A DNA stretch of 64,000 nucleotides from Pogonophryne albipinna. Its lineage: Eukaryota; Chordata; Actinopteri; Perciformes; Artedidraconidae. Location: assembly GCA_028583405.1 (NCBI GenBank), contig CM053251.1:2634531-2698530 (forward strand), given 5' to 3'. Both the position numbers and the translations under genes were made by a program. Positions within the stretch are counted from its first letter, which is position 1. The number at the start of each line of letters is the position of its first letter. Shown one piece after another: positions 54,008 to 64,000 of the stretch. The notes beneath the pieces are model-generated. The model ran no database searches, had not been told where the DNA came from, and saw only the letters and a program-made list of their open reading frames with translations.

Positions 54008-55535
54008 TAGGGCTGCACGGTATTGAAAAAAACTGACATTGCGATTTCCCCCCCCCCTGCGGTATATATTGCGTTTTTTTTAACCTGTTAAGCCCCAAAG
54101 TCCACGCGGGTACTTTACTTTTTTTTTTCACGACAGTGTCTCAGGGGATCGTAATATTTAAGAACCTATTAATGTGTTATACCAGATTAACGGAAATAAT
54201 CTCAGCTAACTGACGATACAAACCATTTTTACCAAAACAAAACACAAGTCTCATAAGAAGCATCTAAATGACCCCTGAGCGAAAAATGCTAACGCACTTT
54301 GGCACAGAACTCAAGATAAAAGTACCCTTATTACTTATCGTAGCTGCACATACAAGATATCCGATTAAAGCTGAGACTCCACAGATCATTTAGGTATATA
54401 GTATCATCACTGAGTGATCCGGACTCAGACAGGGGAAGCAAACAGACATCACAACACGTACCTTTACGGAGCTTCTAGGGAGATCGTCTCACCGTAGCTG
54501 TCAATCTGATCAAAAGACGTGTTCAATGGCATTAAAACGAGAAAGAAAAAACGCGGCTGAATCGGTTAATCCATAGGTTTTTAACGTCTCTGTATAAAAA
54601 AATGATTTAATTTATAATCCATAATTCCATTTTTATGTAAATATCGCAGAGCAAAAGTTAGCTGCTAATGGTAGCCACCAGAGTGGCTGCTGCTTCCGGT
54701 CTTGGCATGTTGCTTACCCTCAAATAAGGGGGTTCATCTGTGAATGAAGAAGAGTGGTAAGGGATCCAAGAGATTAAACTTATTTGTTACGACCCATTAA
54801 ACTATAGGAAGCTTCTTGGAAGTAAATCTTCATTCTCTCCGGTATTGTCCTCCTGTGCCTCGCTCATTTTTTACCAGTGTTTTGATGGTCTGCAAACTAG
54901 CGGGGCGGGGCCTGCTGTGATCTGATCAAGAATGATTGTGATTGGTAGTTTGCTGTGCATGCAGGGGAAGTTCTACACACACCAACACATAAACAAATAA
55001 GGAGTGAGAGTGACGCGTAGCCAAAACCGGAAGCTGCATACACTCTGGTGGCTACCATTAGCAGCTAACTTTTGTGCTCCGATTTTTACATAAAAATGGA
55101 ATTATGGATTATAAACAATTGCTTCAAAGCCACAGATACATTATCAACCTATGGATCAACCGATTCAGCCGCGTTTTTTCTTTCTCGTTTTAATGCCATT
55201 GAACACGTCTTTTGATCAGATTGACAGCTACGGTGAGACGATCTCCAGTAAAAGCTCCGTAAAAGGTACGTGTTGTGATGTCTGTGTTTGCTTTCCCTGT
55301 TGCGAGATCGGATCGCTTAGATACTATACTTAAATAATCTGTGGAGTCTCAGCTTTAATCGGATAGATTGTATGTGCAGTTTCGATAAGTAATAAGGGTA
55401 TCTTTATTTTGAATTCTGTGCTAAAGTGCGTTAGCATTTTAAAAAAATGAATAAAACCGCACGTCCCTGCGGTGTGAATACCGCGCATGCGCATACCGCG
55501 GTTATCGCCATGACACGGTATATCGTTCAGCCCTA
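54008..55535. mobile_element. Fold-back hAT element
   Basis: 1528 bp with ends TAGGGCTGCACGGTAT and ATCGTTCAGCCCTA, flanked by perfect ACTACTAT duplications at 54000-54007 and 55536-55543. The interior is a giant imperfect palindrome: about 54370-54690 is the inverted counterpart of 55050-55370 (shared CCGATTCAGCCGCGTTTTTT, AACACGTCTTTTGATCAGAT). The arms surround a 54700-55010 loop. No transposase. Confidence 0.9.
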
Positions 55536-55543
55536 ACTACTAT

Positions 55544-58500
55544 CATTAGTTTGTTTTAACATTCACCTGTTTCAGCATTCCTGACCTCAGCCGTTTTATT
55601 TTGTAACCCGTTGGGAGAGAGATTTAAATTGAGTTTTTCTCAGTAGCTGAATGGCTGTGATTACAGCAGCATTGGATAGCTGTGCACCACCTTTTGGGTT
55701 CTCTGAATCAGTGTGTTGGTGAAGAGTTGCTCACTGCAAACAGAAGAAGTGTGCAAAGAACGCATCTCTGAGGAGATATTGACATTATGCTTGTGCCTCG
55801 TTGTCAAGGCAACAGTGGTGTGAAGAGGTACTGCGGTTTTGGGGGATTTCTGCTGTACAGAGGACAACGTGTGTCTGCCAAGTGATTCCTTCCCTCATCC
55901 CAATGCCAGGGAGAGTTTCCCTGGAGGCAACTGACCAGAGCCGGTCCTAGCTTTTTGGGGGACCCTGCCACTGACTACAGCTGCATCACTGACTGTGCTC
56001 ATTATGACAAGATCTTGAGACATGCTTGTCTCAGATTGTTCAGACTCTGAAGGAATGATGCAATGATTTTACAGCATAATTGTGCAAGAGTTTCCCAGGG
56101 GGTGGTGTAGAAACCTTAATGCTTAGTGTTTAGATAAGAGGCTGCTTGTTTAAATGATGGTCTGGAATACTGAAAAGAATAAAGTTTATTATTCTTGTTT
56201 AGCAAACAAGACATCTGATTATTATGTCACACATAATAATCTTGACATAGAAACTAGCTATGGGTAAAACGTGTGGTTGTTATACCATTGTTATCATGAA
56301 CAAAATATAAATAAGGAAATAGTAACTGCTTAAAGATGAACGGATTTCATATCCTAGAGAGGATTAGTTATTGTGAATACTCCACAAGGTATCTACTAAT
56401 GTATTTTAAAGAACCACATTTAAAGAACTTGAATTGACTTGATAAATAAGTAAAGATAAAAAGTTGTGAAAGTGAAATGAGAACCATCCTAAAACACACT
56501 GAGGGATAAAGGGGGAGAGTACAGTGTAGAACCATATTCTTCAATATTTTTATCATGTTTACAAATTATTCTTTAAGAGTTTTTATTGTGTGAATTTGGT
56601 AGTGTTTTAATTTGTTACAGTATTGATCAGTTCAAAGGGAGAGTTTTAGTAACATCTCTATAAGATCAGACAAATATTTATTTATATAGGTCATGTTGAA
56701 GGGAAAGCTAGTTCTAAACAAAATATAGTATTTCAATCTGAGGTATTGGTTTCACCATTGTGGCATATATTACTACAGGATAACTTTTTCTGGGGAAATA
56801 ACTGTTGTTTGTCGTTCAAAATGTAGAGTTTAAAATTAAATTAAAATTAAAAACAGCTAATTTAATTTTGAAAAAGCAATATAATTGGGAGTAAACAAAT
56901 GTGGGGCCTTGGATCACCCATTGTAAAGGTGCATATTATTGACGACCAATAGGGAGAATGGGTCACTTGACCCACCCTGCAGTGGTTTTTAAAATCTTAG
57001 TTGCAGCTTCACAGGGAGCACACGGCACCAGATTATGAGTTTAAAAGACAAAGTGTCACCACCTCCTAATGGACATCTATTTAATTAGTAATTAACTGAC
57101 ATTTAGAGATGTTAAAAAGTAAAAACATACCTACCATAAGTGATCATTCCTAAATTCAACTACAAACCATTGATGAAATTACTTCTGTTTTTAAATCCTT
57201 AATAAAGGAAGGAGTGATTGTTACATGTTCGTACACCCAAGGTTCCACTCACTGTTAAAGAATTTAACATTGTTTTTAAGTAGACCAGAATTGAAGATAA
57301 ATGGGTATAATGAGCTATGAAATGCAGAGCTACACAGATCCAAGTAATGTTTTGACACAAGATAATAGTTAAGTACACAAGTTTCTGAAATAGATCTATT
57401 AGACATTTTAATACTAATTAGGTGTAAATGAATTGCAGTAGTAGTACTATGAGGAAGTGACATTTTTTGGGCTAACACTTTTCAGGGAATGTGGGGAACA
57501 GCTGTTCCGATGAAAAGTTAGAGATATCTGGAAAATTATAGTTGTAATCGTGAATTAATAAATGATGGCGCTCCATATATGACAGATTTTTGTAGACAAA
57601 GGATACTGGCCTATGCTGAAATATCGAAGTCTCTGCAGAGCACACACATGGCCAAAAAGACTGAGACCAACTGACCTTTGACCCTGACCGACAGTGTAAC
57701 TTGAGAAGGCAATGTCAATGACTGACTCTGGGGTGACTCTGACCAGACCAAGACTTTACAACCTGACAGACGGTGTGAGTGTGAATGAATGCCGGCATGT
57801 GATCAGTGTAACTGCATGATTCTAAAACAATAACTAACCAAGCATGTTTTTGGACTAACATATTATTACCCGTTTCTAATCTACTTGATATTTTACTCCC
57901 ACAGGAGGTGGCAGTTTGCAGAATGTGAAACTCAAACTAAAACATGACGATTCTGTTTCTTTTAGGACTGAAGGATGGAGAGAAACACTTCATTTCACTG
58001 AAGTGTTTACTGTGGAAATGATGGATGTACATTTGGGAAAATGTTTGGTATTTTCTTATAATCCATGGTTACACATGAGGTTCATGTGTAAAAAGGGGGA
58101 GTGTAAACTTCACAATGTACATTTTTCATTTAGGGACTGAAAGGAACCTGCTGCCCCAACTCAATTGTTCAATCTGACCATTGATTGACAGTTTTAGAAT
58201 GGACCTGCTCCATATCTGGGGATAAGATACTGTTTGATGAATGTTGACATGTTTCTAATATTGATTGAGTTATAACAGGTAACATAGATGCAGAATCAGT
58301 GGCCAAGGGGCTACTGTGAGTGATGTAAGTCCAGAATGGAATACTGAGGAAGTTGACCTGTGATGATGAAACAATTTTGTAATATTTCAACAGGTATTAA
58401 AGTAACTGAGATTTGAAATGTACAAAGAACATATTACAGTTAAAGCTAAAACATAGTAATGTAATGAGACAGAATTTAATTTAGACAGCATCATGTAACT

Positions 58501-59063
58501 AGCCTGGTAAAGAAGTAAAAGCCATAGACTTTATTGTTTAGGTCATTATGGGGATATACATTTCATCTAGATTCATAATAGAAAGACATTTGATGACAGT
58601 TTGTTGGAATTCTGTATTCATTTTTTCAGCTTGATAATATCTAAGCACTGACCGGTAGAAGCAGTATCACCAGGAAATCATTCACTTTGTCAGCATCATG
58701 ATTTTGGTTGTTTTTGAATCCATAACATTAGTGTGTTTCTTTACCAGAAACATTAGCAGTTCATATTATATTTAGATTTTAAATGGGATCTCAAGAATTT
58801 GATTTAAGAATAACACAGATGCTTGTCAGAAATTCAGAGCTATTGAAATAGGTTATTTAGTTCACCTAGAGATGTTGGAGTTTTGTTTTGTTGCCACAGT
58901 CCAAGTATTAAGATTCTGAAGCTGCACTGGCAGACAGGAGGTCTACAATTAATTTAGAAAACCTGTTCACAGACGGCTGTTGTTTTAAGACACCCCACCA
59001 ACAGGCTCCAAACAGCTGAGGGCCCAGGAGCCCTGAGCGTAGGCTTGAGGGATTTGTATCAGA
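55544..59063. other. Non-coding interior of the retroviral-type element
   Basis: Long AT-rich stretch. A hAT-like end CAGAGCCGGTCCTAGC is at 55937 without a partner. Open stretch 57916-58140 follows a CCACAG acceptor-like site but has no recognised domain. Confidence 0.4.
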
Positions 59064-59498
59064 TTTCTCCACACAGGTTGGTGACGCCAAAGAGGGACCC
59101 AGGAGGCCGACACAGCGGAGTTCGTCTGGCTGAAGGTCATCAGGACAAAGTGGCTCAATCCCAGGCTCTCCGGCCCCGACCGAGTGACCCAGCGGATCTC
59201 TCATGCCGTCCGTCTAGGAGGAAAGGGGGACAGCTGGAGCCAGTGTGCGGCGGGGAAACCACCTGCTAGGACCGTGGACGACATCAGGACGGACGTGGCC
59301 CTCGACGAGGAGGTCGACTCGGAAGCAGCCATCAGCGGACTGGAGGAGCAGGATCGGGAGGACATCTCTCCAGCAGTCGACCCGGGAGGCGTCATCAGCG
59401 GACCGGAGACGGAGGATCGGGAAGACATCTCTCCAGCATCGACCCGGAAGCCGCCATCAGCGGGCCGGAGGAGGAGGATCCAGAAGACATCTCTCTAG
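59064..59498 (+). pseudogene. Retroviral pol C-terminal remnant with acidic repeats
   Basis: An open frame through 59103-59498 includes FVWLKVIRTKW, GPDRVTQRISHAVRL and GDSWSQCAAGKPP, which resembles the SH3-like C-terminal end of retroviral integrases. It then runs into about 3.5 tandem ~60-bp units (DREDISPA, SEAAISG). Upstream there are stops and no catalytic domain. The family assignment is an inference from a short stretch. Confidence 0.5.
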
Positions 59499-59525
59499 CA
59501 GGCAGCCCAGAAGCCGCCGTCAGCG
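59320..59525 (+). repeat. ~60-bp coding minisatellite
   Basis: Units share GAGGATCGGGAAGACATCTC and GCCATCAGCGG; unit length varies slightly, so the frame changes between copies. Confidence 0.85.
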
Positions 59526-59978
59526 GATCGGGGGGACAAAGACACGGCAAGCCAGGACGGCACAGGGGACTACACTCTCCGCTGAAATAGGTTGATATAG
59601 CCGGTGTGGAGTTTGTTTTAATATCCCATTTTTGAGGAACTTTGTTTTTCCCATTTTTTGAGGAACTATGTTTTAATAACCCATTTTTTGAGGGAGAAGC
59701 TGCCCCTTCCCCTTCGTACCAAATGCCCTTGTTGGCTTACGCGTCGGAGGAGGACGAGCACGATGACTCAGCCGACAAGGACAATTTTTTTAACATATTT
59801 TGGTCTCCCTCCACTGTCATAAGAAGTTGTTATGGTGGACTGTTCCTAAAGGTTTAAATCCCAGCATCTGATGGATTTATATAAATGTTGGGGGACAGAC
59901 AGTAAAAAAGAATGACAGTGGTTATGTTTCAAATGCTGTGTATAAGTTGATCTCTGAAGGTGAGATCAAAAGAGGGGT

Positions 59979-60746
59979 TAAAGCAAACAGATATTGTTCT
60001 AAACTGTATTAAAGTAAACAGGTATTATCTTGAACTGTATTGAAGTGAACATGTATTATTTGGGACTGTTTTAAAGTAATCCTATATATATAACCCTTCT
60101 CACTTACACTCAATGACCCAGATACCCTGACACACACACTTACACCTCCTGTCTCCAGCACACACACATACACTCACTGACCCAGATATCAGCACACACA
60201 CACACATACACTTTTCCCCCCACCAGCACATGCACATGTTCTTATTCAAGGTTCTTCCTGGGGCCAATATAATCTCAAGCACCAATATATCTGTGTACAA
60301 TGTTTGATTGTTTTGGGAAAGAATAGTTTGTGTGAAATCTTCCCTGGGAAAGTAAAGGAGTGAAGTTAGGTGGAAGATAAAAAGTGATTCTGACCTTGAC
60401 TAGTTCCGAGGCTCTCACGCTTCACTTAGGAGTAAAATGGGATGGAACAGCCGACCCACATATCCGCCCCAAAAATGTCCATATATACTGTTGTTTATTC
60501 ATGCAAAGGGCGCCCCTTGTTTCTGACTGGCTGGTCCCGATACCTGTATCGCACAGCAGTAGAGCTGGGAGCCCGGAGTACTCTGTAATTTGTATTGGTG
60601 TTTTTTACCATTAAAATCAGATTATTGTTATAACTTTTATGCCGGTGTTTTGAACTCCTTCTCTTATTAATCTGACCAGGCTCATCTAACGAACGGCGCG
60701 GAGCAGAGGTGGGCTTTAAGCCACCACTACTGTATTTGCTTCAACA
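59979..60746 (+). repeat. 3' LTR, 768 bp
   Basis: Same length as the 5' LTR with three base differences seen by eye; followed by GGAC. Confidence 0.92.
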
Positions 60747-60750
60747 GGAC

Positions 60751-61020
60751 TTCCGGCAACAATCTTGATTCTGATTGGCCAGAAGATTCGAAAAAACATC
60801 AGCAAAGATGTTTTATTGAGAAGATGATCACTATGTGACAGAAGTTTTCAAAACCGTTTATGGTCCAGTCCAACGCCAACTGCATGCACAGCGTTAGAAA
60901 ATCGGGCCTTCAAAATAAAAGTTTTACTTTTTCCCCCAAAAAAAATTCAATTTTTTTTTTCTTCACTCACACATCCGCGACCCACTCGAAAACCCACCAG
61001 TTGAGAACCACTGCTGTAGA
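60751..61020. other. Repeat-like interval ending in a hAT-type terminus
   Basis: The reverse complement from about 61015 reads CAGTGGTTCTCAACTGG, a common vertebrate hAT end. The remainder is undefined. Confidence 0.45.
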
Positions 61021-61928
61021 TAATATAAGTACAGTACTGCATTATACCATATCAGCAGCATATATGTTTTATTATGTGTACAAAGCAACTGTGAGTTTTC
61101 CATCAGCGATATATGGCACCGTGGAAATAATACAACAACATCCTTTGTTTATATTTGTAAAATCCAAAACCTTTATTCATATCTAAACATTTAATTTGAT
61201 CACACATCCCATCAGTGAAGTCTGTTCAATGATTTCATGATCAGATTCACTTCATCCACACAATCAGAATCTCAGTTATTTAAAACAGAATAAGAAATGA
61301 TTTACTTGTTGATTATTATCATGATATTTACAGTTTTATAAAACATCATAGTAGTTAAAGTGTACAACAACAACCACAGTAAATCTGCAATAAGAAATTG
61401 TAATAATATTAAAAAATCGCACACAAATTGAATATTGACAGGAGAATAAAAAACTATTCACTTATTTATTATGATCCTGACAGTAAGTAATATCATTTGA
61501 ATTACTTTATGATCAAATACATTTTAAAACATCTGGGTAACTTGTTACTTAATATGGGCAGCAACAATCAAATTTAATCTGTCAAAATAAAACATTTTTT
61601 GTACAGAGTAGTGAGAATAAAATATCTATATTCAACAAATATTTAGAGCAAAGTTTACATTTCCATGCAGAGAAATATGAGTTGAGGTTAACAGAAATCC
61701 TCCTGAGCAGTGACAGCCTCCATGGCTAAACAGACACAGGAAGGAGCACCGCCTAAAGAAACTCCAACATCTACAGAACAACTCATGAGAAGATGTTAAA
61801 GCACATCCCATAATGTTTGATTGACAGCTGATCTCTGTGCAGTGAAGACATGAACAATCAGCTCTCAGCAACAATGATGGACACACAATGAGTTTAAGAA
61901 GTAGAAGAGTTCCTCAAATGACTTCAGG
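61021..61928 (-). other. Probable 3' UTR and flank of the TRIM gene
   Basis: AT-rich, no coding signature, directly downstream (minus) of the TRIM stop codon. AATAAA on the minus strand was not located with confidence. Confidence 0.4.
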
Positions 61929-63615
61929 CTATTTCAGTTTACAAAACTCAGCTGTGGCTCCATTACCATAAAGATAAACTCCAGCATGTAGCGGCTGAGT
62001 GAATGTGGTCTGGACTCTGTGGAGGAGAGTCATGGTTTCAGAGATGCTGTAGAAGGACAGAATACCTGCTCTGTGATCCAGGTACACTCCTACTCTGGAG
62101 GACAGAGGACCTGAGACGGAAGTGTGGATATTGTTGTAATAAAATGTATATCTGTTTTGGCTGCAATCTAAGGACCAAGATTTGTCATTGTATCCTAATG
62201 CACATTCAGAATCCATAAACCATCCACTCCCTGCTCTGCTGATGTTCTTGTATGCGACTGCTGCATAAACTCCTCCCCCTCTCCACTCCACCTCCCAGTA
62301 ACAATGTCCAGTCAAACTCTCTCTACTCAGGACCTGAGGATAATCAGTGAATCTGTCTGGGTGACTAGAATAAGACTGTTGTTGTTTCTTGTATGTTGCT
62401 TTTCTGCCCCCCTCAGATAATAACAGCTGTGTGTATGCTGTGTTTGGATCCAGTGTGATCTCCTGTGAATATGTTAAGAACCCACCTCTGGTGGTGGGCT
62501 CTGCTGCTGGCAGTAAAACATCCACTTCAGTCGGTGAGACGTTTGTCCATTCCTCTCTCAGGACGTCCTGTAGTTTGTCTCTGACTGCTGACAGGGCCGC
62601 CGTCACGTCCTCAAAGTAGCTCAGAGGACGGATGTTGATGCTGGAGGAGTGTGTAGCTTCACTGAGGGCTGGCAGTGAGGGGTAGCTGTGCAGAAACTGG
62701 TTGTGATCCTCTGTGTGAGACAGCAGCTTCAGCTCAGCGTCTCTCCTCTTCAGCTCAGAGATCTCCTGCTCCAGCTTCTCCTGAAGCTCTTTGACTCGAC
62801 TCACTTCACTCTTCTGCTGGGATCTGAGCTGCTGCTTCACATCAGAGCTTCTTTTCTTCATGAGACGGATCAGCTCAGTGAACGTCTTCTCACTGTCTTC
62901 CACTGCTTTATCAGCAGAGCCATTGACGGCCTGCACCTCCTGCTGAAGCAGCTTCACCTCCTTCTCTCCGTCCTGGATCCTCTGCTGGATGTTTAGTCGA
63001 ATCCCCTCCAGCTCTCTCTGCCTCTCAGTCATCTCTGCTGCAGCTGACACCGTGTCGTGGCCTTTGTGTTCGTCCACAGAGCAGAGATAACAGATACACT
63101 GCTGATCAGTGCGGCAGAACATCTTCATCACCTCGTCGTGACGAGAGCAGATGTTCTCCTGGAGCTTCTTGGAGGGCTCCACCAGCTTGTGGTTTTTAAT
63201 GGAGCTACGTTATAATGAGGCTGGAGGTGTTTGTCACAATAAGAGGCCAGACACTGCAGACAGGACTTACAGGCTCTCCGTTTTCTCCCAGTGCAGACAT
63301 CACAGGCCACATCTTCAGCTCCAGCATAGCAGAGATCAGCAGGAGCAGCTTGGTGTCCAGTCTTCTTCAGCTCCTCCACTAAAGCTGCTAACATGGTGTT
63401 TTTCAGCAGGACAGGCCTCGGTGTGAAGCTCTGCCTACACTGAGGGCAGCTGTGGATCTTCTTCTCATCCTCTCCATCCCAGAAGCCTTTAATATACACT
63501 TCATGCAGTAGCTGTGTCCACAGGGAGTCACCACCGGATCCTTCAGTAGATCCAGACAGATCGAACAAGAGAAGGTTTCCCGGTCCAGTTGAACTCCTTT
63601 CTGCGCCATTTTCAC
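61929..63615 (-). pseudogene. TRIM (RING, B-box, coiled coil, PRY-SPRY) gene with two frameshifts
   Basis: Single-exon minus-strand gene, ATG at about 63609-63607 ([20 protein letters not shown]), TAG at 61931-61929. [22 protein letters not shown]-box-like: [19 protein letters not shown]-box2: [21 protein letters not shown]. Coiled coil follows (63000-62700), then PRY-SPRY (LDPNTAYTQLLLSEGGR, WEVEWRGGGV, GVYLDH, FTQPLHAGVYLYG). It matches the TRIM16/25-like fish expansion, E3 ubiquitin ligases linked to innate immunity. Near 63492 two extra bases, and near 63193 one missing base in an A-run, break the frame between RING, B-box and SPRY parts. All zinc ligands and the SPRY are otherwise intact; sequencing error is possible. 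Confidence 0.87.
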
Positions 63616-63649
63616 CTCTCAGAGTGTCTGAGTTTCACTTCCTGAAACC

Positions 63650-64000
63650 TGAAACTATGTGAGCTGTGATCTGAACAGCATGTGTGTGTGCAGTGAATGT
63701 GGCCTATCAGCTCTTGGACTTTACCCACATGTTGGTTACACCCATCCTCCTCAGTGTGGATCTAAAGGGGAGGAGCTAGGAAATACAGAGTCTCAGGCTG
63801 TGTCTGAGAGCAGGAAGAAGAGGGAGGGCTTATCAAACTCTGACTCATTCCAGGAGGAGGAGCAGCGCTGACACTCTGAACTGTTTCCACATTTACAAAC
63901 GGAGTCTCGCTTACAACCTGCTCTACATTTGAAACCAGTTTTTAGTTTTAAAATATTTCTTTGCACCTTAGATAAAGGCTCCTAATCTCTGTAACCCCTG
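63650..64000. other. 5' flank of the TRIM gene
   Basis: Upstream side of the minus-strand TRIM gene; would hold its promoter. No clear TATA box or interferon-type element was identified. Open frame 63659-63871 has no signature. Confidence 0.35.

Larger units (their letters stand above)
51199..60750 (+). mobile_element. Retroviral-type LTR element, non-coding derivative
   Basis: Two 768-bp LTRs (51203-51970 and 59979-60746) are in direct orientation and flanked by GGAC at 51199-51202 and 60747-60750. A primer-binding-like site follows the 5' LTR and a purine tract (AAAAGAGGGG) precedes the 3' LTR. Only the C-terminal end of pol is recognisable (about 59064-59498). The rest of the 8-kb interior has no gag, protease, RT or envelope. 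By eye the LTRs differ at three bases, so insertion was recent although the element is non-coding: a large non-autonomous derivative moved by a relative. A fold-back hAT lies inside. Confidence 0.8.

Noticed and set aside
57916..58140. Possible envelope or accessory gene in the retroviral-type element
   Set aside because: 75 codons with no signal peptide, cysteine pattern or other family feature; flanks full of stops.
1..64000. tRNA, rRNA or other structural RNA genes
   Set aside because: None seen; no cloverleaf or RNA polymerase III A/B-box pair noticed by eye.

Overview
This window looks like vertebrate genomic DNA from a ray-finned (probably percomorph) fish. The evidence is the mix of transposon families: BEL/Pao, DIRS, an L1-type LINE, CR1/L2-type LINEs, Tc1, many hAT and TTAA-type MITEs, a Ginger-type element, a Ty3/Gypsy element and an endogenous-retrovirus relative. 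It is supported by the intron/exon structure and by two fish multigene families, an acidic-leader C2H2 zinc-finger gene and a TRIM/B30.2 gene. Nothing suggests a bacterial or viral chromosome. Ordinary host coding sequence is sparse: a zinc-finger terminal exon (15507-16501), one orphan 88-nt exon (29145-29232), a P2X7-type domain fragment (10144-10620) and a frameshifted TRIM gene (61929-63615, minus).

Layout. 1-7370: a decayed BEL/Pao retrotransposon open at the window edge, split by a hAT (3442-5082). 7371-12165: repeat mosaic with hAT-like ends, inverted MITE halves around a Tc1 fragment, a P2X7-type fragment and a 21-bp minisatellite. 12183-15152: a three-level nest, MITE containing an L2-type LINE containing a hAT MITE. 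15507-17201: zinc-finger exon with a solo LTR 18 bp past its stop. 18235-27819: one full-length L1-type LINE with a 16-bp target duplication, interrupted in both ORFs by hATs. 27836-30078: satellite-like repeat and an orphan exon. 30079-42543: an LTR fragment entered by a DIRS element, itself entered by a hAT in its leader and by a 9-kb Ginger-type transposon in its gag gene. 42973-48186: hAT and MITE mosaic. 48191-50108: internally deleted Ty3/Gypsy element. 51203-60746: retroviral-type element with two 768-bp LTRs that I see differing at only three positions, but almost no coding interior, plus a fold-back hAT. 61000-64000: TRIM locus.

The standout is the Ginger-type element (33549-42512). 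It has ~0.9-kb terminal inverted repeats, 5'-TGT...ACA-3' ends, a CTGG/CCGG 4-bp flank and a 15-exon minus-strand gene. I could follow that gene through every splice phase: HHCC zinc finger, DDE integrase, GPY/F-like region, Ulp1/C48 protease with a complete His-Asp-Gln-Cys set, and a C-terminal PHD finger. Only one single-base frameshift breaks it. The second standout is the retroviral-type element's leader, with five consecutive short hairpins whose stems differ in sequence but mostly keep pairing.

Ages can be ordered by nesting: hATs are repeatedly the youngest layer, and six of them keep perfect 8-bp target duplications. All boundaries, identities and splice sites were read by eye; none was checked by database search.
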